From NCBI GenBank assembly GCA_009602725.1, contig WELB01000129.1:82698-99049 (forward strand): a DNA stretch of 16,352 nt, read 5' to 3'. Source of the stretch: Spirogloea muscicola. Lineage: Eukaryota > Streptophyta > Zygnematophyceae > Spirogloeales > Spirogloeaceae. This document shows positions 9,601 to 16,352 of the stretch, piece after piece. The number at the start of each line of letters is the position of its first letter. Position 1 is the first letter of the stretch. The notes below the pieces were generated by a model that saw nothing but the letters and a program-made list of their open reading frames with translations, was not told where the DNA came from and ran no database searches. The position numbers and the translations under genes are program-made.

Positions 9601-12600
9601 AAAATCTTCAGCATGTATTCCACTGCCCTTTTGTGGATAAGGTCCTTGTACATGCGCAGCTCCTCCCTTGTGAACCCACCCGTGTACAGTATCTTTGCCT
9701 GCAGCGGCAGAGTTGTGCGGTTGGTATAACACAACAGCAGCTCCTGACAGCACGAAAATCGTCCCTTGTACTATTCTCCTAGTCCACTGACACAGGAGCA
9801 ATTGTGCCCTCTGGCGACCATAGGCGAGTGTTCATAGGCGAGTGTCAAGACCAGCCAGGCATGTCGGCATAACGGCATCAAAAATTCAGCGACGCCTTCG
9901 TAATCTTGAATGGCAGCATATGCAGAGGTCACACACCTGCTTAACGAGTGTGCTTCTACCAGCACCCTGATGCCCCAGCAGGAGCAGGCGATGCACTCTT
10001 GGAGGACTGGGTTGTGGAAGCAGTGGTGGTGAGTCAACCAGATGCTCAGGCTCAGGGCTCATGGGAAAAGAGTGGTGACTGCCTCGGTGGCTGGGGGAAC
10101 GACTGGTTGTCACTTCGGGGCTCCGCTTTGCAATAGGAGGTGGCCGCAAGGATCGAAATGCAGCCTGTGACATTGTTCCACACCACAACGTATAACCACA
10201 TTACTTCATGGTCAAATGAGAACAGCTGCAATGTAAATGAGCCACATTGATCATTGTGTCGACACACCTTTTACCCGCCTCAGCTCCTGCTCACTCATCA
10301 GCAGCTGCTCAGCTACTTTTTCCTTGTCACTTACAAACAAACGGACTGCAATTCTTCCCCTCCACTACTTTCCCACCATAGCCTGGACACTGGTGCTTGA
10401 GAAATGACCTTGTCCCAGAGATTGCCCTTGGAGGCCTTCTGGCCTTCTTCGCTATAAAAGCCTTCAGCGTCCAGCCACAATCGAGTGCCCGGTGAACAAT
10501 TGACCTTGGCACTCTGCAACAACTTAAGTCAGTACCACATCTCCAGCAGGCAATGGTGCTCACGCGCCAACTACCGCTGAACAAGTCAGCATGCACACAG
10601 CAATGGACGTAGTTGCGGCAGTTTGAGGCCGAACAACACCTTGAGCATCTCAAGCTCCTTCTGTGTGACCTCCCTGCTGTTAAGAGTGACTCCAGTATTG
10701 CCTCTGCTGCATTCTGGCCGGATATAGCCGCCAACTCTAAGTCCAGCTGTTATGACACGCTCAGGTTCCTGACCAATCTGCACAACAAAGAGTCACGAAT
10801 CACTGGCCATCATGTACTGCAGTTGGCACACAGCGATCACACCCCATTTGTGGCTGTGAGGTTTATTCAAAGATGAAGTCCGGGCATGCTCGACTTCCTG
10901 AAGGCATTCCATGAAGCAATAAGCACAAAGCAGGTCCACAAATAGAGTTGTCCGTCTGTTGAGGGTTCTCAGCGGGCTTTGGTTGATAATGAAGCTCCAG
11001 GGGTAATTTTGCTACTGTCAATCAAGCCCGAGAAGTCCCACTTGGAAGGCTATGCTGAGCAGCGTTTCCTAGAGACGCGGGTACTCACCACGCCCCAGAA
11101 GCCGCACTGGCTGTCGTACCAATACCGCCCTCCCCGAAGATTAGGAGGGGGGTTATCGCACATCACAAGAAGCGCTAGTTCTGGAGATGTCAGAGGCTTT
11201 CCGTTCACTTCAACAGCATCTGGGGGCAATTGATTGATTGGACTTGCCAACTCAGCAGCCATGATCTGTGAGACTTTCTGCAGGACGAACAGTGTGAAAT
11301 AGTGTAAGGTACAAGTCATGGTGGCTGTACTTGTCCGGCGCTTGCCGGCAGCCTAAGCTGGCCAGAAAAAAAGGGTACCCATCTCGTTTTAAACCTCTTA
11401 CTGTGAGAGGCAGATGCCAATAAAGACAGATCATGACACCCAGAGATCCATCAATGACAACAGCAAAGAGCTCCTAATGTACCAAACAAACAGCAGAGCT
11501 CAATGCAGCTCTTCAACAACAAATAGTGCACTAGTGCCCACAGGAATTGGCGATGTCATAGTGTGCTTGAAACAATGTCTTGCATAGGGTGCTTGTAAAA
11601 CACGGCAATACAATCAAGCATGGGCTACCCCCTACGTGCTATCCCCGTGGCACTGACTTTGCCTCTTCCCTACTCGCAGCTCCTCTCACACAAATCAGTG
11701 TAACAGGACAGCAAGTCCTCTTGGCTTATACCTGTGGCGGCAGTAGTTGGCGAAGAAGGCGGGAAGGCTTGCCTAGCTCGCACCGCATGTCCTCGTCAAT
11801 GGGCTCCTGTAAGCAGGAGATACACTTCCTGCCTTCCGACATGGACCCCATTGCGCCTTGTAAGCAAGGACCGCAATACTTGGTCTGACAGACCAAGCAC
11901 TTTTCCTTGTTCTGCACATTTGAGGACAGAAGTCAGAACGAGCTTGTGGCCTGTGTCCTCAAAGTACTAGCTCACCAATCCAAGTATCAAGTAACTCTCA
12001 GAAAACGTGGGTCAAAAGATGTACGGCCGCCCCCGACAAAATGATCTATTGTCAGTCACTTGGGACTGCTTAGATTCATAATGATCGACTTGAAGAGATT
12101 GTGCAGTCACTTGCCCTCTGCTTCTTGAAGCAGCGGTTGCATTCCCCTTTACTGCGTCTCCTTGGGAGGGCATGAGGAATTGATGGGCTAGGCGCTGCTG
12201 TACTGGAAGAAGGTGAGGCCCCCTCCTGGCTGCTTGAGCGCTCATAACCCACGTTGTAATTTTCGTTGAGGGGCACGCTGCACCATGTATTGGGGCAAGT
12301 TCTGAGATACAAGCACAGCTCGTGTGTGGTTCTTCTTTTCTAGCAATTCCAGCACTCCAGTCCCATGCATTTGTGCACAGCACTTTCTGACCTTCCGGGT
12401 GACAAGCAGTGACAAGCAGCACAAGGCAGGAACATGATCTGCATCCTCCCCAGCCATGATCAACCTTACAAGGTAGAAGGCTAGAGGTACTCAGTGAATA
12501 CCTTGGAAGTTGCCCGCTTTGATCGTGACCTGAGTCACAATGAGGGCTGTGCTTCAGCTCTGTACTGGACGTCGTGCTGGCGGCAAATGAACTGCGAAGA

Positions 12601-15600
12601 AGTCACGAGTTGACGAGCATGAAAGTCAAGGTCGTGGAAGGTTTTTGCAAGATGATGGCATGCGTCATTTTGCAGTCTGAGCCTTCGGCCTACCTCCTTT
12701 CATGCTGTCCACTTACCCTTTGCTGCTGGGACTGGAGCTGGTCAGATGGGACTGATTGCCTCTGTCATGTTCAGAGCTTGAGGGGACCCGAGAGCTAGTC
12801 TCGGGGTCCAGTACAGCAATCCGAACAGCAGGGGCTGAACCATTGCCCATTCTAGGTCGCCCTGCATCATCTACTTTAGGCAAGACTCTGGAGTCTTCCA
12901 GATGGCAGCTTGTGACTTCCCCACTGCCAAACCCAGAGACATTATTAGTCAAGTGTGAGCTTGTTGAAGCCTTCACATGCTCGGCAGCATGAGACAGCTT
13001 GACCCCCTGCATTGACGTCTCTTCTTCAGTCACTTCGACGAAGGCTTCTCGTCCAGCACCGAGAGCTTTGTCCAATCCTGCACTCGTAGTACGCGCTTGT
13101 CCTCTTCCTGCCAGCTCTGTTGCTCGATTACCTGCTGCCAAGTGCTCGGATCCTACAGCCGAACTCCCAAACAGTTGTGTGGTATGTGAGTCGTCTGAAG
13201 TTGACCCAGCTGCACCAGCTGCGTCTCGATGCAACCCCAAAGCCTTTCCAAAGTCCAGGCTGACATCGGACCCCATTGAGATATCCTCGTCGTGAGATGC
13301 AGTGTCGGGCCTCCCATGGCCATCCGGAGCCTGCCTCAACACATGCTCAACAACAGCAACCTCATCCTTCCGCTGCCTGCGGAGATCGACAAGAGGAGCA
13401 TCACCAGAAGATTCGTCTTCCAGAGACGTGCCAAATTGGACACTCCTCCTTGGCAACAACGTCTTCTCTGTCCACGAGTCCCTTGTAGACCTCCTGCTGC
13501 TGGCGGAACTTTGCGAGCTCCTCGGTGCAACTTCTGCTGCGCTTGACATGATCACAGTCTCCTGCAAGGGAGCCTCAGGGGGTCCTTGCACCAGCACAGG
13601 CAGAGGCACTGCAATCCGCCTCCCCTGAGAGGCTTGACCTGACACAACACCATCGTGCTGCACCTCATGCACCTTTGCTGCAAGCCCTGTGGCAATCCTT
13701 GTTTTCGGCTCGCGTCGCCTTGCATCCTGCTTTCTTGAGAACCTGTCCTCCAGCCATCGGGACTCCTTCTTGGGTTCGAGCTTGTTGTACTCAATGATGA
13801 TCGAATCAAGGGGCACTCCTTTGCTTGGATCATACCCTGGCACAAAGGTTTTGGGGCCTGCAGATGCTTCCAACTTCCGGAGCGAGCCGGTCGACTGATT
13901 GAGGAACGCAATCTGGATCGAATCCAAGGGAACCGATGCGGTTCCCACATTGATGCCTGCCTGTGTATAGGAGTCGCCGTAGTATGTCCGGTCCTCCACA
14001 AGGTCTCTAAAAGACTTGACTGTCCTCCCTGCTGCCGCTGCCCCTGTCTCAGTCAGAGCTTCTGCAATGCCAATGCCTTCCTGACCTCCTGCGCTCGGAG
14101 CAGCGTCTCCTTTCTCTGACAGCAGCAACTTCTCCTTTGGGCTAGAGCTTGGCTCCACAAGGTCTCTAAAAGACTTGACTGTCCTCCCTGCTGCCGCTGC
14201 CCCTGTCTCAGTCAGAGCTTCTGCAATGCCAATGCCTTCCTGACCTCCTGCGCTCGGAGCAGCGTCTCCTTTCTCTGACAGCAGCAACTTCTCCTTTGGG
14301 CTAGAGCTTGGCTTCTGGGGTCCATTATGCAGGGGCGAAAGGCCTGACCCACCAGAAGCTGGACTGCCACGAGTAGAAGCCGGGCTCCTGGGCGACAGCG
14401 GCGCACTTGGATAAGAGGTGTAGTCAAGAGCTTCCAATGCACTGGTAATCATCTTCGACCCTGCAGGCTCTGCAGCAGCTGCTGGCCTGCTTGGTTCAGC
14501 TGTGCTTGAAACCTTCTCCCCAGCCTCTATGCTGAGGAGAAAATCAGTCAAGGTGAGACCTTCTAAAGGAGCTGTGCCCAAGCCCTTGGGAGGGGCTTGG
14601 ATGCTGCCCGAATCCAAGTTGCCAGCTGCAGGGACGTAGTCTGAAGAAGCCCGGATGCCAGAATCAATGCCCTCCACAGCTGGCCTGACCAGACCTGACA
14701 AGTCCTCTGGCAATACTGAGTCAGTTGCAGCGACATTGTTGTCAACCCCGAGGTGTTTGTACATGCCGGCCTTATCCTTGGACGGCAGGTGCCTTGCAAA
14801 TTCTGCTGTAGAGTCAATGACCTCTTCATCCTCTGCATGTGATGCATCATCAAGAAAAGGGGTTTTGCGCCTCCAGCGGAGGAGCTTGGGATCCTTCACG
14901 TCAGTCCTGTGTCCACGATCATGGAAGGCACTCGGTAAGTAGGCATGCCTTTTAGGATCAGCATTATCAGGTCAATGTGTATACAGGACAGATGTGACGG
15001 GGCAACTGCAACACCTCAAAGAACAATCCCAATGAGAGATAGACAGAGCTCCTCATCACAGCAGCCCACTCGTGTGCGTCTACTGCAATTCTGGACACTG
15101 ACGAATACACCTTCTGAGCAGCATAGTCCTCGGTGCAGATCATGCTACAAACTCATCTCGAACCAAGCCCAGACGACCAACCAAATGGACCCATGCTCAA
15201 AGGTCACATGCCAAACAGCACAGCTTCTTTGAAGAGCACTGAACAACAGCCAATCCCAGCCGACCTCCTAACAAAGTGGACGAAGCCGGTGCTCACCTGC
15301 TGCCTTTCAGAGGGCTGACTGGGTTAGCAAGCAGCTCATCTTTACCACCAAGCCTGTGGCGGTTCTCGGGCAAGGTGCCGTTTCGTAGGCCCTGACTGCC
15401 AAGCATGAACGCCTTTCCTTGCTGACCAAGCCCCTCGCTCTGGCCAGGCGGAAAATGATGTCGGCTGCCCTGCAGTCCTGAGAGCTGCTGCTGTCTCGAC
15501 TGCTGGTGAATGCTTGGAGCAGGGGACCCATTGCTGACGGTCAGTGGCCTGTCGACTTCGTGGCGCTCGCCAGCTTCCCTAGGTTTCATCAGAGCACCTG

Positions 15601-16334
15601 CTGCAGACGAAGACACCAGGTGGCCGTGACCCTGGGTTCCAGCTGCATAGTCGTCCTCGTCGGCGCTCACTCTTGTGGTGGGACCCGGCCGGACACCATT
15701 GCTGGCGTACGGCACTGGTCGTGGACTTGTCGGGCCACTCAGAGGCGGCGAGGCAGGAGGAATGGAGCCGAACTCGGCTCGGCCAGTGGTTCTGACGCTG
15801 GCCCCTCGGCCCCCGCCGAACGGCGAATGGGGGTTCCGAGCCGGGCGCCCGGTGGGGGACACCGGCAGGTCGTGGCTGCTCCCCGTCCCGAGATGCACGG
15901 GGGCCAGCGCCAGGCCCCGGAGCGCGACATCCGCGGGCAAGTAAGCGGCGGCCTCGGCGCGTGGTGCTGGTGCGCCTGCAGTGATAGGCCGCCCACGCAG
16001 AGCGCCTCAGCGGCCAGCAGGCTGAGACGGGCGGCGCTGCTAGCAAGGGGCTCAGCCAAGGAGCGGCAGGGCCTTGGCCACGGGCGGCCTCCCACGGCAG
16101 GGCACCGGGCCCCGGGCCGGCGAGCGGCAGCCAGAAGGCAGCGCCAGGCACTGCCGCGACGGGTGCGGCGAGTGCTTCGGCGCGCCGAGGACGGCGGGGG
16201 GGTATGGGGAGCGCACCGGGGTCCACGATCTCGCCGCAGTGCAGGCAGTGGTACTTGTGGCCGCGCGCCGGCGCGCTGGGCACGTACGTCGGCTGCCCGC
16301 ACGCCGCGCAGGTGACGGTGGCCGGCGCCGCCAT
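6656..16334 (-). CDS. XLG: Extra-large G protein (XLG-type G-alpha), complete, 17 exons
   Basis: Exons, 5'→3' on the minus strand: 16334–16217, 15975–15297, 14906–12717, 12301–12115, 11911–11732, 11277–11089, 10777–10640, 10513–10409, 10164–9937, 9698–9569, 8915–8755, 8425–8262, 7955–7599, 7359–7211, 7107–7067, 6996–6943 and 6820–6656. They sum to 5,235 nt, or 1,744 residues plus stop. All junctions agree in phase; all are GT–AG except one GC–AG (12114). The start ATG has a GCC-ATG-G context. Domains: zinc ribbon (1–40), disordered region (about 41–1020), XLG cysteine-rich domain (about 1045–1118), XLG linker (1119–1262), G-alpha-like domain (about 1320–1700). Plant XLGs work with G-beta-gamma in receptor-kinase, immune and developmental signalling at the plasma membrane and nucleus. 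This copy is about twice the land-plant length. Less certain points: the exon 4 acceptor, the exon 9 acceptor, exons 14–15, and a possible missed exon in intron 10. Confidence 0.9.
7452..7546. repeat. Imperfect direct repeat in XLG intron 13
   Basis: A segment of about 30 bp starting agctacaagcctt at 7452 recurs at 7517 with a few substitutions (about 26 of 30 positions agree by eye). Both copies fall in the intron at 7598–7360. It looks like an old local duplication with no visible function. Confidence 0.7.
7579..7604. repeat. Perfect 26-bp palindrome spanning the XLG exon 13 donor site
   Basis: The half-site ttacaggttggtg is followed at once by its exact reverse complement. On the minus strand the 5' splice site AG|gttggt (exon end 7599) lies inside the stem, so a pre-mRNA hairpin could hide it. 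Confidence 0.9.
7787..7798 (-). repeat. G12 homopolymer in XLG coding sequence (four Gly codons)
   Basis: Twelve C on the plus strand, read as GGG×4 (residues 1543–1546) in a Gly/Ser insert between FDETLEED and the [11 protein letters not shown] helix of the G domain. It is a slippage-prone run; a one-base change would truncate the protein before TKYD. Confidence 0.9.
9073..9336 (+). other. Antisense open frame inside XLG intron 10, probably chance
   Basis: An 87-codon plus-strand frame with an ATG start lies wholly inside the longest XLG intron (9568–8916, 653 bp). The first two thirds are hydrophilic and Asn/Asp/Glu-rich (for example [20 protein letters not shown]), more protein-like than most chance frames. 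I recognise no family and see no flanking signals for an independent gene. Confidence 0.15.
9819..9846. repeat. 14-bp tandem repeat in XLG intron 9
   Basis: cataggcgagtgtt is followed directly by cataggcgagtgtc, in the intron at 9936–9699. A simple short duplication. Confidence 0.9.
10409..11277 (-). other. XLG exons 6–8: family-specific linker between Cys-rich and G domains
   Basis: Exon 6 (11277–11089) carries [20 protein letters not shown] and [14 protein letters not shown]. Exon 7 (10777–10640) carries [13 protein letters not shown] and [15 protein letters not shown]. Exon 8 (10513–10409) carries [20 protein letters not shown] then NLWDK. These match in order the conserved XLG blocks for which I recall NDKPLSEDEL, YWYDKVAGYWG, NGREITKPEL and FWVDSDGSYREEGQK in land plants. 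The blocks are unique to XLGs among G-alpha relatives, so they are the best evidence for the assignment. All three exons start and end in phase 0. Confidence 0.92.
11732..12301 (-). other. XLG exons 4–5: cysteine-rich domain
   Basis: Exon 4 ends [13 protein letters not shown] and exon 5 continues [20 protein letters not shown], then [20 protein letters not shown]. The four CxxC pairs, the [12 protein letters not shown] core and the LGKPSRLL tail match the cysteine-rich region that defines land-plant XLG proteins. Exon 4 starts at acceptor tatctcag (12302); a second in-phase acceptor (ggtgcag) 23 bases further in would drop eight residues. The intron between the exons, 12114–11912, starts with GC (AGG|gcaagt), the usual form of the rare GC–AG class. 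Confidence 0.88.
12400..12419. repeat. 10-bp tandem repeat in XLG intron 3
   Basis: tgacaagcag occurs twice in tandem within the intron at 12716–12302. No function is visible. Confidence 0.85.
12717..14906 (-). other. XLG exon 3: large disordered exon of 2,190 nt
   Basis: Encodes residues about 266–996 from acceptor gacacag (ending 14907) to the consensus donor AAAGG|gtaagt at 12716. It is rich in Ser, Ala, Gly, Glu and Asp, with basic patches (LRWRRK near residue 276; [14 protein letters not shown] further on) that could act as nuclear localisation signals, as in land-plant XLGs. Read through, it stops at the TAA inside the donor, so a separate upstream gene ending here cannot be fully excluded. 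Against that, exon 4 has no Met ahead of its cysteine pair and joins exon 3 in phase. Confidence 0.8.
13994..14313 (-). repeat. Perfect 159-bp tandem duplication in XLG exon 3
   Basis: Units 13994–14152 and 14153–14311 are identical by eye, and two further bases continue the period. The unit is 53 codons, so the frame is kept; the repeated peptide runs from [20 protein letters not shown] to [10 protein letters not shown]. Identity that includes silent positions points to a recent duplication, or to an assembly artefact. Confidence 0.95.
15297..15975 (-). other. XLG exon 2: Pro/Ser/Gly-rich disordered segment
   Basis: About 226 residues (roughly 40–266), entered from acceptor ctgcag at 15976 and left at AG|gtgagc at 15296. 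The segment is rich in Pro, Ser, Gly and Arg with many SP dipeptides ([22 protein letters not shown]) and a Gln-rich patch (HQQSRQQQL). This suggests an unstructured region open to proline-directed kinases. No domain is recognised. Confidence 0.75.
16217..16334 (-). other. XLG exon 1: N-terminal zinc ribbon
   Basis: Encodes residues 1–39 plus one base. Cysteines at 9 and 12 (CAAC) and at 30 and 33 (CLHC) form a four-cysteine CxxC–x17–CxxC ribbon that probably binds zinc. It ends EIVDPG at donor gtgcgc, whose single leftover base completes a codon with exon 2. I know of no such module at the N terminus of land-plant XLGs, so it may be lineage-specific. Its partner, nucleic acid or protein, cannot be told from the sequence. 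Confidence 0.75.
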
Positions 16335-16352
16335 GGCCGGGCGCCGCCGCGG

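Larger units (their letters stand above)
6656..10164 (-). other. XLG exons 9–17: G-alpha-like GTP-binding domain
   Basis: Exon 9 ends with the P-loop [13 protein letters not shown] (residues 1326–1338), with Arg in place of the usual Lys. Exons 10–11 encode the start of the Ras-like domain and the helical domain ([38 protein letters not shown]). Exon 12 has HRDILYVEG. Exon 13 has YRLIHLGGQ (G3; Asp of DxGGQ is His but the catalytic Gln, residue 1499, is kept), [15 protein letters not shown], and G4 as TKYD (1584–1587) rather than NKxD, then FEEKI. Exon 14 has [13 protein letters not shown] and RKLDTFKAR. Exons 15–16 are very short (41 and 54 nt). Exon 17 starts VLRWKDD, as XLGs have EVLKWE, and ends at stop 6658–6656. 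Nucleotide binding is plausible but not assured. Confidence 0.88.

Noticed and set aside
15506-16315. 269-codon plus-strand open frame
   Set aside because: It is an antisense shadow of the GC-rich XLG exons 1–2, with an Arg/Ala/Gly-biased translation and no motif.
15579-16334. Uninterrupted 251-codon reading of XLG exon 1
   Set aside because: Past DPG it turns into low-complexity Pro/Ala/Arg sequence. Splicing at gtgcgc (16216) to the ctgcag acceptor at 15976 keeps phase and leads into the long open exon 2.
12717-16334. Separate gene (exons 1–3) ending at the TAA after exon 3
   Set aside because: The TAA is part of a consensus donor (GG|gtaagt), exon 4 joins in phase, and no Met precedes the first cysteine pair in exon 4. 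Kept as a minor alternative.
1-16352. Mobile elements, CRISPR arrays, tRNA or rRNA genes
   Set aside because: No terminal inverted repeats with target duplications, transposase motifs, regularly spaced repeats or tRNA box sequences were seen. The repeats found are short and local.

Overview
The window looks like nuclear DNA from a photosynthetic green-lineage eukaryote. It holds three genes split by many short introns (28–653 bp range not exceeded on the long side, mostly 70–450 bp) with GT–AG boundaries and pyrimidine-rich acceptors. One gene encodes a protein with a bipartite thylakoid-lumen targeting signal, and another encodes an extra-large G protein (XLG), a family known from plants. 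A streptophyte green alga is my best guess, but the species cannot be named from this sequence. No bacterial operon, insertion sequence, CRISPR array, tRNA or rRNA is visible.

Layout. (1) 3–1653, plus strand: a lumenal FKBP-type peptidyl-prolyl isomerase of the FKBP16-1 type, seven exons, with its 5' end outside the window. (2) 1654–3550: mostly unassigned DNA, with one good candidate exon at 2929–3101 and a weaker one at 3205–3333. (3) 3561–5955, plus strand: a classical short-chain dehydrogenase/reductase (SDR) in about ten exons; its first exon is problematic and contains the only ambiguous base (3630). (4) 5956–6655: the gap between two convergent genes. (5) 16334–6656, minus strand: an XLG gene of 17 exons, about 9.7 kb, encoding about 1,744 residues. 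I rebuilt every exon by matching reading phase across each junction, and the joined exons total 5,235 nt, an exact multiple of three.

The XLG is the main discovery. From N to C terminus it has a small CxxC...CxxC zinc ribbon, about 950 residues of Ser/Pro/Ala-rich probably disordered sequence with a perfect 53-residue tandem duplication, the XLG cysteine-rich domain, the XLG-specific linker, and a full G-alpha-like domain with altered nucleotide-binding motifs. Land-plant XLGs are roughly half this length.

The three genes do not form an obvious pathway. The FKBP acts in the thylakoid lumen, the SDR is an NAD(P)-dependent oxidoreductase of unknown substrate, and the XLG is a signalling protein. 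Other points of interest are mutually exclusive hairpins in an FKBP intron, a perfect 26-bp palindrome that buries an XLG 5' splice site, a 12-base G run inside the G-domain coding sequence, and GC-rich 5' gene ends that fade into more balanced gene bodies.
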